A DNA stretch of 64,000 nucleotides from Croceibacterium soli (GTDB lineage: Bacteria; Pseudomonadota; Alphaproteobacteria; Sphingomonadales; Sphingomonadaceae): positions 558,001 to 622,000 of the forward strand of contig NZ_WTYK01000001.1 of the NCBI RefSeq assembly GCF_009828065.1. The letters are read 5' to 3'. The translations under genes and the position numbers were made by a program. Under the pieces are notes generated by a model. It saw nothing but the letters and a program-made list of their open reading frames with translations. It searched no databases and had not been told where the DNA came from. Each line of letters opens with the position of its first letter. The stretch's first letter is position 1. Shown piece by piece: positions 56,031 through 63,604 of the stretch.

Positions 56031-56432
56031 ATGACAACGAGAATACCCGGCGCGCTCGCGGCAGCGGCGCTGCTCGCCATTCCCACAGCGGTGTTCGGCC
56101 ACCATTCTTTCGCGGTGTTCTTCGATCCGCAGAAGAGCGTGTCGATCACCGGGACTGTGACGGCGTTCCGCTTCACCAACCCGCACGGGACGGTAGCGCT
56201 CGATGTCCGGAAGCCTAATGGAGCGGTGGAGAAGTGGCGCGCGGAGACCAATGCTCCGGTGATCCTCACCCGCCGCGGCTGGTCGCGAACTTCGGTCAAG
56301 CCGGGGGACGTAGTCACGATCGAGGGCTGGCCATCCCGCGACGGGCGGCCCTACATGCGCTTGCGCGAAATGCGTGATGCCGCCGGCAAGCTGGTGGGCA
56401 GCGCGCCGTTCCGCGAATCGGAGCAGAGCTGA
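56031..56432 (+). CDS. DUF6152 family exported protein
   Basis: 133 residues. Signal peptide to about residue 23, then HHSFAVFFDPQKSVSITGTV, AFRFTNPHGTVALDV and VTIEGWPSRDGRPYMRLREM, the DUF6152 pattern. Likely a small periplasmic beta-barrel with a His pair after the cleavage site that could bind metal. ATG at 56031 with AGGGAGAGG upstream. Two bases separate it from the next exported protein gene. Confidence 0.85.
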   Translation: MTTRIPGALAAAALLAIPTAVFGHHSFAVFFDPQKSVSITGTVTAFRFTNPHGTVALDVRKPNGAVEKWRAETNAPVILTRRGWSRTSVKPGDVVTIEGWPSRDGRPYMRLREMRDAAGKLVGSAPFRESEQS

Positions 56433-56434
56433 CG

Positions 56435-57199
56435 ATGCGCCGCGGCATCGCCGTGATCGCCGCCGCGCTGCTGGCGGCTTCTCTGCCGGCTGCGGCACAG
56501 GATGCCGAGCACCCGGACCTGTCGGGCTTCTGGAGCGCGCCGCTCCAGGCGTTCCCCATGCCGGAGGACCTGAAGGCCAAGCTGCCGCCCGGCACCGTCG
56601 TGATCGACGATACCGGCCCGGCGGAGTTCCCGCGCGGGGAATACGGCGGGCTGGAGCTCACGCCTGCGGCGGAGGCGCTGGCGGCGGACTGGCAGCCCGA
56701 GGATGACATGGCGCTGGACCGCGTCTGCCTGGCGCCGTCGATCGTGTATTCGCTGCAGGGGCCGTTCCCGTTCGAGATCGTGCAGGCCCCGGGGCTGCTG
56801 GTATTCCGCTACGAATATTATGACCAGGTCCGCCTGATCTACACCGACGGGCGCGGCCATCCGCCGGCCGATGCGCCGCATTCCAAGATGGGCCATTCGA
56901 TCGGTCACTGGGAAGGCGACGAGCTGGTGGTCGACACGACCCACCTCGCGCCGTCGACGATCACCAACAACGGGCTGTTCCATTCGGATAAGGCGCACAT
57001 GATCGAACGTTACCGCGTGAGCCAGGACGGCAAGCGCCTGGAAGCGACGCAATGGTTCGAGGATCCGGAGATGCTCGCGAACAGCGGCGCGCGCTTCGTG
57101 GCCTGGCAGAAGGATCCGGCGGGATACGTCCACCCTTACGAGTGCGACCCGACCTTCGCGCTCGAGTATCAGGGCGTGGCCGGCGCATCGGCAGAGTAA
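56435..57199 (+). CDS. Exported protein of unknown function, paralogue of the 18107 gene
   Basis: 254 residues with a signal peptide (MRRGIAVIAAALLAASLPAA). Body: EHPDLSGFWSAPLQAF, DRVCLAPSIVYSLQGPFPFE, GHSIGHWEGDELVVDTTHLA, HMIERYRVSQDGKRLEATQW and YVHPYECDPTFALEY. Shares the W-E-G-x3-V-V/I-x-T-T and late Tyr-x-Cys motifs with the protein at 18107. These proteins often sit beside DUF6152 genes, as here, which suggests a joint periplasmic function that I cannot name. Confidence 0.78.
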   Translation: MRRGIAVIAAALLAASLPAAAQDAEHPDLSGFWSAPLQAFPMPEDLKAKLPPGTVVIDDTGPAEFPRGEYGGLELTPAAEALAADWQPEDDMALDRVCLAPSIVYSLQGPFPFEIVQAPGLLVFRYEYYDQVRLIYTDGRGHPPADAPHSKMGHSIGHWEGDELVVDTTHLAPSTITNNGLFHSDKAHMIERYRVSQDGKRLEATQWFEDPEMLANSGARFVAWQKDPAGYVHPYECDPTFALEYQGVAGASAE

Positions 57200-57218
57200 C
57201 GCGCCGGGCACAGTCTGC

Positions 57219-57857
57219 TCAGGTGCGCACGTCCGTCAGCACGGCGGCGCGCAGTTCGGGGATGCCCATGCCCTTCTCCGCGCTGGTGACATGGATCTGC
57301 GGAAAGGCCGCGGGATGCTTGCGGGCGGCGGCTTCGACCTCGGCCAGGACAGCGGCCAGTTCGCTGGCCTTGATCTTGTCGGCCTTGGTCAGGACCAGGC
57401 GGTAACTCGCCGCGGATTCGTCGAGCATCGTCATCATCTCCGCGTCGACCGCCTTGATGCCGTGGCGGCTGTCGATCAGCACCAGGGTGCGCTTCAGGAC
57501 CGCGCGCCCGCGCAGGTATGTGCGCATGAGCTTCTTCCACTTGTCGACCACCGCCAGCGGCGCCTTGGCGAAGCCGTAGCCGGGCATGTCGACCAGGCGG
57601 AACTGCGTCGGCTCGCCCACTTCGAAGAAGTTGAGCTCCTGCGTGCGCCCGGGCGTTACCGAGGTGCGCGCGATCGCCTTGCGGCCGGTCAGCGCGTTGA
57701 GCAGCGAGCTCTTGCCGACGTTGGACCGCCCGCAGAAGGCGATCTCCGGCGCGGTCGGCTCAGGCAGGAACTTGAGCTGCGGCGCCGAGAGGAGGAAATC
57801 GACGCGGCCGGAGAACAGCCGTGCGGCCTCTTCGGCCAATTGCTCGGTGTCATCCAT
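57219..57857 (-). CDS. engB: Ribosome biogenesis GTPase YihA/YsxC
   Basis: Essential GTPase in late 50S assembly, 212 residues. G1 GRSNVGKSSLLNALTG, G2 TSVTPGRT, G3 VDMPGYGFAKA, G4 LTKADKI. ATG at 57857 is chosen; a TTG at 57875 would add six residues. Last gene of the leftward rpmH-rnpA-yidD-yidC block. Convergent with the exported protein gene. Confidence 0.95.
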   Translation of the reverse strand: MDDTEQLAEEAARLFSGRVDFLLSAPQLKFLPEPTAPEIAFCGRSNVGKSSLLNALTGRKAIARTSVTPGRTQELNFFEVGEPTQFRLVDMPGYGFAKAPLAVVDKWKKLMRTYLRGRAVLKRTLVLIDSRHGIKAVDAEMMTMLDESAASYRLVLTKADKIKASELAAVLAEVEAAARKHPAAFPQIHVTSAEKGMGIPELRAAVLTDVRT

Positions 57858-57890
57858 GGCCGTTCGGCCCTGCAAGGTGTGCGAAACCGT

Positions 57891-59663
57891 TCACTCTGTA
57901 CCCTTCTCGCGCTCGGCGGCGCGGGCCTTCTCGGCCTTGTCCTTCTCCGCCTGCGCTTTCAGCTGCGGGTGCTTGGCGTAGAGATAGCTCTGCTGCGCTA
58001 GCGTCAGCACGTTGGAGGTGATCCAGTAGATCAGCAGCCCGGCGGCGAACGGCGCCATCACGAACATCAGGACCCACGGCATGATCGAGAAGATCTGCTG
58101 CTGCATCGGGTCCATCGCCGTGGGGTTCAGGCGGAACGTCAGCCACATTGTGATGCCGAGCAGGACCGCCAGCACGCCGATGGCGAGGAAGCTGGGCGGC
58201 GTGAACGGCAGCAGGCCGAAGAGGTTCAGGATATGCGCCGGATCCGGGGCCGAGAGATCCTCGATCCACAGCGCGAAAGGCTTGTGGCGCATCTCGATGG
58301 CTAGGATCAGAACTTTGTAGAGCGCGAAGAAGATCGGGATCTGGATGAAGATCGGCAGGCAGCCTGCCAGGGGGTTGATCTTCTCCTCACGGTAGAGCTT
58401 GGCCATCTCCTGCTGGAGCTGCGGCTTGTCGTTCTTGTAGCGTTCCTGGAGCGCCTTCATCTTCGGCTGCACGGCGCGCATCTGCGCCATGGAGGCGAAC
58501 TGCTTCTGCGCGATCGGGAACATCACCAGGCGGATGATCACCGTCAGCAGCATGATCGCCACGCCGAAGTTGCCGACCAGGTCGTAAAGCTGGTTGAGCA
58601 GCCAGAAGATCGGTTTCTCGAACCAGCGGAACCAGCCCCAGTCGATCGCCAGGCCGAACTTGGTCACGCCGGCTTCCTCGTAGGCATCGAGGACGGCGCT
58701 TTCCTTGGCGCCGGCGAACAGGCGGGTGGTGCGGGTGACCTGCCGGCCGTCCGCCACGGTCACCGGATCGTAGATCAGGTCGGCACGGAAGCTCTCGGTG
58801 TCGAGCGCGCGGAAATCCGCCGAGGCTCGCGCTCCGTCCTGCGGGACAAGAGCGGCGAGCCAGTAGATGTCGGTGAAGCCGAGCCAGCCGGGATTGCTGC
58901 CTGGCGTGACGCGGCCGGCCTCGGCCACGTCCTCGTAGTTCCAGTCGAAGTCCACCGCTCCGGCGAACGCCCCGATCGGACCGGTGTGCACGTTCCAGGT
59001 GTCGGGATCGGCAGTGCGGCTGGTGCGGTTGAGGAAGGCGTAAGGCTGCGCGATGACCGGCGCGCCGGACGTGTTGGCGACTGTCTGTTCGGCCGAGAGC
59101 ATGTAGTGCTCGTCGATCGTGAAGCGGATCGTGAAGAGCAGGCCTTCGCCGTTGTTCCACCGCAGCGTCACCGGGTTGCCGGGCGCCAGCGGGCCGCCTT
59201 CGGCCTGCCACACGGTTTGCGCGCCGGGCAGGTTGATGCCCTCTCCGACCCAGCCGAACTGGGCGAACTGCTGCGTGGGGGTTCCGGCGGGCGCGAACAG
59301 GCGCACCGGGCCGCTGTCCTCGTCGACGGTCTGGCGGTGGGTCTTGAGCAGGATATCGTCAACGCGCGCGCCGACCGGGTTGATCGAGCCGGCGACTTGC
59401 GGCGCGTCGATCCGCACGCGGCCCGCGGCGCGAAGCTCGGTGGCGAGATCGCGCTGCTGCCGCACGGTGTCGGCCGCATCGATCGGCGCGCCCTGGGCGT
59501 TGCCGGCCGGGGCAGCGGCACGCTCAGCTGGGGTATCGGCCCGCTGCGTCGCTTCCGTCGGGGCGGCGGGCTGCGGGTACAGCCGCTGCACCGCGAAATC
59601 CCAGCCGAACAGCAGGAGCGCGCTCAGCACCACGGCGAGGATCAGGTTGCGCTGGTTGTCCAC
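57891..59663 (-). CDS. yidC: Membrane protein insertase YidC
   Basis: Inserts inner-membrane proteins with or without SecYEG. 590 residues: N-terminal membrane segment (LILAVVLSALLLFGWDFAVQ), large periplasmic beta-sandwich domain, and the conserved C-terminal five-helix core (NFGVAIMLLTVIIRLVMFPI with the groove Arg, MRAVQPKMKALQERYK cytoplasmic hairpin, GCLPIFIQIPIFFALYKVL, MWLTFRLNPTAMDPMQQQIF). Basic tail after the last helix. Confidence 0.96.
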   Translation of the reverse strand: MDNQRNLILAVVLSALLLFGWDFAVQRLYPQPAAPTEATQRADTPAERAAAPAGNAQGAPIDAADTVRQQRDLATELRAAGRVRIDAPQVAGSINPVGARVDDILLKTHRQTVDEDSGPVRLFAPAGTPTQQFAQFGWVGEGINLPGAQTVWQAEGGPLAPGNPVTLRWNNGEGLLFTIRFTIDEHYMLSAEQTVANTSGAPVIAQPYAFLNRTSRTADPDTWNVHTGPIGAFAGAVDFDWNYEDVAEAGRVTPGSNPGWLGFTDIYWLAALVPQDGARASADFRALDTESFRADLIYDPVTVADGRQVTRTTRLFAGAKESAVLDAYEEAGVTKFGLAIDWGWFRWFEKPIFWLLNQLYDLVGNFGVAIMLLTVIIRLVMFPIAQKQFASMAQMRAVQPKMKALQERYKNDKPQLQQEMAKLYREEKINPLAGCLPIFIQIPIFFALYKVLILAIEMRHKPFALWIEDLSAPDPAHILNLFGLLPFTPPSFLAIGVLAVLLGITMWLTFRLNPTAMDPMQQQIFSIMPWVLMFVMAPFAAGLLIYWITSNVLTLAQQSYLYAKHPQLKAQAEKDKAEKARAAEREKGTE

Positions 59664-59694
59664 TCAAAATCCCTATTTCGTGCGGTCCGGACCC

Positions 59695-59904
59695 TCAGGG
59701 CACCGGGTCGTAGCCATGTCCCCCCCAGGGGTGGCAGCGCATTAGCCGCTTGGCCGCCATCCATCCACCCTTGATCGCGCCGTATCTGCCGAGTGCCTGA
59801 ATGGCATATTCGCTGCACGAAGGCTGGTAGCGGCACGAGGGCGGAAGAATGCGCGAAGGGCCGAGTTGCCACCCGCGCGCGACGAGGATCAGGAGCCGTT
59901 TCAT
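59695..59904 (-). CDS. yidD: Membrane protein insertion efficiency factor YidD
   Basis: 69 residues, the normal length. PSCRYQPSCSEYAIQALGRY and RCHPWGGHGYDPVP are diagnostic. Amphipathic, membrane-associated helper of YidC, encoded 31 bases upstream of it. ATG at 59904. Confidence 0.95.
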   Translation of the reverse strand: MKRLLILVARGWQLGPSRILPPSCRYQPSCSEYAIQALGRYGAIKGGWMAAKRLMRCHPWGGHGYDPVP

Positions 59905-59929
59905 TCCGGCGCCTGGGAGGGTTTATCAC

Positions 59930-60150
59930 GCGGAGGCGCGGAGGCGCGGAGAAGAATTGGCGCTCGCAGAGGCGCAGAGGCGCAGAGGAGTGTCGCCTGC
60001 GGCGAAGCCGCCCTCCATTTCGCACGAGCACGCCAGGCGCGCCCGGTCAGATGATGGAGATCCGCCTTCGGCGGCAAGCCATCTCTGCGCCTCTGCGCCT
60101 CTGCGAGCGAAACAAAAACTCCGCGTCTCTGCGTCTCCGTGTGAATCATT
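59930..60150. repeat. Family E palindromic repeat (copy E5)
   Basis: Largest family E copy. CACGCGGAGGCGCGGAGGCG pairs with CTCCGCGTCTCTGCGTCTCC at the outside, GCTCGCAGAGGCGCAGAGGC with GCCTCTGCGCCTCTGCGAGC inside, around a centre with GCCTGCGGCG-type short inverted units. It separates rnpA from yidD inside the operon. Confidence 0.9.
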
Positions 60151-60511
60151 TTCGCCGCCTCCGCGGTGGATCGCCCTTGTTCTCGCGGGCGCGGGTGAGG
60201 GCGGCGGTCAGTTCGGCGCGCATCGCGGCGAAATCCCGCTCGACGCCGCCTTCGCGGCCGATCAGCACGTGGTCGTGATCGGGCAGGCCTTCTTCCGGCA
60301 GCGCATCCCGCAGCAGCTCGCGGAAGCGCCGTTTCATCCGGTTGCGAACGACGGCATTGCCGATCTTCTTGGTGACGGTGACCCCGTAGCGCTTGCCCAG
60401 GCCCCCGTTGGGGTTGGTCAGCAGTACGAAGCCGGGCCGCGCATTGCGCAGGCCGCGGTTGGCGGCCAGGAAATCGGCGCGCTTGCGCAGGACTTGGATG
60501 GGGTCACCCAT
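60146..60511 (-). CDS. rnpA: Ribonuclease P protein component
   Basis: 121 residues, protein subunit of RNase P that matures tRNA 5' ends. IQVLRKRADFLAANRGL, GVTVTKKIGNAVVRNRMKRR (the RNR motif) and LIGREGGVERDFAAMRAEL. ATG at 60511. The last codons overlap the end of repeat E5. Follows rpmH, the universal order. Confidence 0.95.
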   Translation of the reverse strand: MGDPIQVLRKRADFLAANRGLRNARPGFVLLTNPNGGLGKRYGVTVTKKIGNAVVRNRMKRRFRELLRDALPEEGLPDHDHVLIGREGGVERDFAAMRAELTAALTRARENKGDPPRRRRK

Positions 60512-60604
60512 GGCGGGCCTGAGGTAAGCACTGGCCGAGCGCGCGGCCAGCCGATCGCAGGCGCGCAATTGCGCCGGCCGCTAAGCCGTAAGCCAAAGAG
60601 CCCG

Positions 60605-60624
60605 AAAAGGCCCCGCCGGGGCCC
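60605..60624 (-). terminator. Hairpin between rpmH and rnpA
   Basis: GGCCCC (60609-60614) and GGGGCC (60618-60623) form a short stem; the leftward transcript then has UUUU. Probably an attenuating terminator that sets the rpmH to rnpA ratio. Confidence 0.6.
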
Positions 60625-60645
60625 GACGGGCGAACGGAAAGGAAA

Positions 60646-60780
60646 TCAGGCGCTGAGCTTCTTGCGGCCACGGGCGCGGCGGGCGCGCAGGACCTTGCGG
60701 CCGCCGACGGTGGCCTTGCGGGCGCGGAAGCCATGGCGGCGGCTGCGCACGAGGTTGCTCGGCTGAAAAGTGCGCTTCAT
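60646..60780 (-). CDS. rpmH: 50S ribosomal protein L34
   Basis: 44 codons: [20 protein letters not shown], then [20 protein letters not shown] and KLSA, the universal L34 sequence. GAGGATATCGCA precedes the ATG. First gene of the leftward rpmH-rnpA-yidD-yidC-engB operon. Confidence 0.97.
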   Translation of the reverse strand: MKRTFQPSNLVRSRRHGFRARKATVGGRKVLRARRARGRKKLSA

Positions 60781-60800
60781 TGCGATATCCTCGAAATCAA

Positions 60801-60827
60801 TAAAAACGGCCGCCGGCTAGGGCGGCC
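60801..60827 (-). promoter_or_regulatory. Terminator-like hairpin in the rpmH leader
   Basis: In the leftward transcript GGCCGCC pairs with GGCGGCC around CUAGCC and is followed by GUUUUUAUUG, then the Shine-Dalgarno of rpmH. No gene lies upstream on this strand, so the hairpin sits inside the leader and could attenuate rpmH. Confidence 0.65.
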
Positions 60828-60842
60828 CGATGTCTGGGCGCG

Positions 60843-60871
60843 CGGTTAGTTGAGGCCGGTGCGCGAGTCAA
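60843..60871 (-). promoter_or_regulatory. Promoter candidate for rpmH
   Basis: Reading leftwards, TTGACT (60871-60866), 17 bases, TAACCG (60848-60843). The -35 is near-perfect, the -10 weak. It would start RNA near 60836, some ten bases before the leader hairpin. Confidence 0.5.
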
Positions 60872-61050
60872 GACGGACGAGCCCGCGCGAATCGCCACGC
60901 GAACCGCATGCCGGGCCTATACACCAGCCCGCGCGGGAATGGCAGGCCGCCGAGATCGGTCCAAAGCGGCTGCGATACTCCGCCCGGCCGCTCGACTTGG
61001 TGGGCTGCGGCGCTATCGTCGGCGCGGGACACGCGGAGAGGGGGGACTCG

Positions 61051-62559
61051 GTGGTCGCACTCGTATCTACGGTGGCCTATCTCGGGCTCGAGGCGCGCAG
61101 CATCGAAGTGCAGTGCCAGATCGCGCCGGGCATGCCGCGCTTCAACCTCGTCGGCCTGCCGGACAAGGCAGTGGGCGAAAGCCGGGAGCGGGTTCAGGCA
61201 GCCCTCTCTGCGATGGGGCTGGCGCTGCCGCCGAAGCGGATCACGATCAACCTCTCTCCGGCGGACCTGCCCAAGGAAGGCAGCCATTACGACCTGCCGA
61301 TCGCGCTGGCCCTGCTCGCCGCCATGGGGGTGACCGATGCCGAGCAGTTGACGGACTGGGTGGCCGTGGGCGAGCTGGCGCTGGACGGGCGGGTGGTCCC
61401 CTCGCCGGGCGTCCTCCTCGCCGCGCTCCATGCCAGCTCCACCGAGCGTGGGCTGATCTGTCCGGCGGCGCAGGGAGCCGAGGCGCGCTGGGCCAGCCGC
61501 ATCGCGATCTGCGCCGCGCCCGATCTCATCAGCCTGCTGAACCACCTCAGGGGCACCCAGACGCTGCCCGTACCGGAGCCGGGGGAGGCGGAGGAGCCTC
61601 CACCGGGGCCGGACCTCAGGATGGTCAAAGGGCAGGAGACCGCCAAGCGCGCGCTGGAGATCGCCGCGGCGGGCGGACACAACCTGCTGATGATCGGCCC
61701 TCCCGGTGCGGGCAAGTCGCTGCTGGCCAGCTGCCTGCCGGGAATCCTGCCGGACATGACCCCGGCCGAAGCGCTCGAGGCCACGATGGTCCAGTCGGTC
61801 GCCGGCACGCTGGAGGGCGGGCGGATCAGCCGCCGCCGGCCCTTTCGCGATCCGCACCACTCGGCCTCCATCGCGGCGCTGACCGGGGGCGGCCTGCGGG
61901 TGAAGCCGGGCGAGGTCAGCCTGGCGCATCTGGGCGTGCTGTTCCTCGACGAGCTGCCGGAGTTCCAGCGCGCGGTGCTCGATTCGCTCCGCCAGCCGCT
62001 GGAGACCGGCGAGGTGAGCGTGGCGCGGGCTAATGCGCACGTGACTTATCCGGCACGCGTGCAGCTCGTGGCGGCGATGAATCCCTGCCGCTGCGGACAC
62101 CTCGGCGATCCGGCGTTGGCCTGCTCGCGCGCGCCGCGCTGCGCCGCCGACTACCAGAGCAAAGTCTCCGGTCCGCTGCTCGACCGGATCGATCTCCACG
62201 TCGAAGTCGACCCGGTGAGCGCCGCCGACCTGGCATTGCCGCCGCCGGCGGAAGGAAGCGCCGAAGTGGCGGTTCGCGTCGCCGCGGCGCGCGCGGTGCA
62301 GACGCGTCGCTTCGAGAGGACGGGCGCCCGCACGAACGCGGAGCTGGACGGGGAGGCGCTCCAGGCGTTCGCCACGCCGGACGAGCCCGGCCGCAAGCTG
62401 CTGATGCAGGCAGCAGAGGCGATGCGGCTCTCCGCCCGCGGGTACACCCGAATGCTCCGGGTGGCCCGCACCGTGGCCGATCTGGCCGGTGCCGAACAAG
62501 TCGGCCGCATCCACGTCGCGGAGGCGCTCAGCTACCGCCGGCAGCCGCCGCGGGCGTGA
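61051..62559 (+). CDS. comM: YifB/ComM family AAA ATPase (Mg chelatase-like)
   Basis: 502 residues. N-terminal Lon-like S5 domain (VALVSTVAYLGLEARSIEV, NLVGLPDKAVGESRERV, KRITINLSPADLPKEGSHYD), AAA domain with Walker A IGPPGAGKSLLA and Walker B GVLFLDELPEF, zinc-like AAMNPCRCGHLGD and C-terminal domain YTRMLRVARTVADL. ComM acts as a branch-migration helicase in natural transformation of Vibrio; the role in non-competent bacteria is unsettled. GTG at 61051 with GAGAGGGGGG upstream; the frame extends to 60850 without family sequence. Confidence 0.93.
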   Translation: MVALVSTVAYLGLEARSIEVQCQIAPGMPRFNLVGLPDKAVGESRERVQAALSAMGLALPPKRITINLSPADLPKEGSHYDLPIALALLAAMGVTDAEQLTDWVAVGELALDGRVVPSPGVLLAALHASSTERGLICPAAQGAEARWASRIAICAAPDLISLLNHLRGTQTLPVPEPGEAEEPPPGPDLRMVKGQETAKRALEIAAAGGHNLLMIGPPGAGKSLLASCLPGILPDMTPAEALEATMVQSVAGTLEGGRISRRRPFRDPHHSASIAALTGGGLRVKPGEVSLAHLGVLFLDELPEFQRAVLDSLRQPLETGEVSVARANAHVTYPARVQLVAAMNPCRCGHLGDPALACSRAPRCAADYQSKVSGPLLDRIDLHVEVDPVSAADLALPPPAEGSAEVAVRVAAARAVQTRRFERTGARTNAELDGEALQAFATPDEPGRKLLMQAAEAMRLSARGYTRMLRVARTVADLAGAEQVGRIHVAEALSYRRQPPRA

Positions 62560-62566
62560 AGAGGTT

Positions 62567-62711
62567 CGTCATCCCGGACCCGATCCGGGACCGCTGGCTC
62601 AAGATCAACTTGGCGGCGAGCGAGAGGCTCGTCGTCCCGGACTTGATCCGGGACCGCTGGCCTCCAGGTCGGTCCGTGCGGCCAGCGATCCCGGCGTTCG
62701 CCGGGATGACG
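62567..62711. repeat. Family B repeats (copy B5, partial plus full)
   Basis: A half element (CGTCATCCCGGACCCGATCC) followed by a full one (CGTCGTCCCGGACTTGATCC to GTTCGCCGGGATGACGGGCG). It fills the gap between convergent comM and mutM and ends four bases before the mutM stop. Confidence 0.88.
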
Positions 62712-62715
62712 GGCG

Positions 62716-63531
62716 TTATTTCTGGCAGCGCGGGCAGTACCAGGTGCTGCGGCCGCCCTGGGCGAATCGCCTGATCGTGCCGCCATCGTCGCGGCGGCAT
62801 GGCTCATCCTCGCGGTCGTAGACGTCGAAGCGCTTCGAGAAATAGCCGAGTTCGCCGTCGGGCCGGGCATAGTCGCGCAAGGTGGAGCCGCCCGCCTCGA
62901 TAGCTTCGGCGAGAACCTCGCGGATCGCTGCGACGAGCCGCTCGAGCGCGGGCTTCGAGACTTTGCCGGCCGCTTTCGCGGGAGCGATCCGGGCCCGGTA
63001 GAGCGCCTCGCACACGTAGATGTTGCCGAGCCCGGCAACGATCCGCTGGTCGAGCAGCAGCAGCTTTACCACCTGCTTCCGTCCGGCAAACGCCAGCCGC
63101 AAGTGGTCGGCCGTCAGTTCGGGCCCGAGCGGTTCCGGGCCCATCGCGGCGAATGCCGGCCACTGGTCCAGCTTCTCCGTCGGCACGAGGTCGACGAACC
63201 CGAAGCGGCGCGGGTCGCACAGCGCGAAGCGGTGCCCGGCGGTGGTCATGACAAGATGGTCGTGCTTGCCGATCTCCTCCGGATCGATCCGCCAGCGCCC
63301 GCTCATGCCGAGGTGGAACACCATCGTCTGCGCGCGGTCGGTATGGACCAGCCCGTACTTGGCGCGCCGGCCGAGCGACGTCACCCGCGCTCCCGCCAGG
63401 GCCTGAACGAAGCCGTCGGGGAAGGGGAAGCGCATGTCCGGGCGGTGCAGCGCGACATGCTCCAGCCGCTCCCCTTCGAGATAGCGGGCGAGGCCGCGAA
63501 CGGTGGTTTCGACTTCGGGAAGCTCGGGCAT
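62716..63531 (-). CDS. mutM: Formamidopyrimidine-DNA glycosylase, zinc finger lacking one cysteine
   Basis: Removes 8-oxoguanine and formamidopyrimidines. 271 residues with catalytic Pro2-Glu3 (MPELPEVETTVRGL), Lys in RRAKYGLV, helix-two-turn-helix AGLGNIYVCEALYRARI and Asn therein. The C-terminal zinc finger normally has C-x2-C or C-x4-C followed by C-x2-C; here the first half reads EPCRRDDGGTIRR with a single Cys, the second half YCPRCQK is intact. Three-cysteine fingers may be a lineage trait with Asp as ligand. ATG at 63531. Confidence 0.94.
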   Translation of the reverse strand: MPELPEVETTVRGLARYLEGERLEHVALHRPDMRFPFPDGFVQALAGARVTSLGRRAKYGLVHTDRAQTMVFHLGMSGRWRIDPEEIGKHDHLVMTTAGHRFALCDPRRFGFVDLVPTEKLDQWPAFAAMGPEPLGPELTADHLRLAFAGRKQVVKLLLLDQRIVAGLGNIYVCEALYRARIAPAKAAGKVSKPALERLVAAIREVLAEAIEAGGSTLRDYARPDGELGYFSKRFDVYDREDEPCRRDDGGTIRRFAQGGRSTWYCPRCQK

Positions 63532-63604
63532 GTGGCTGGTGCGTTAGCGGCGCACGGCGATTCTGTCATCGCCAACCGCCACGCGCGGCACTAGGGGCAC
63601 CGGC

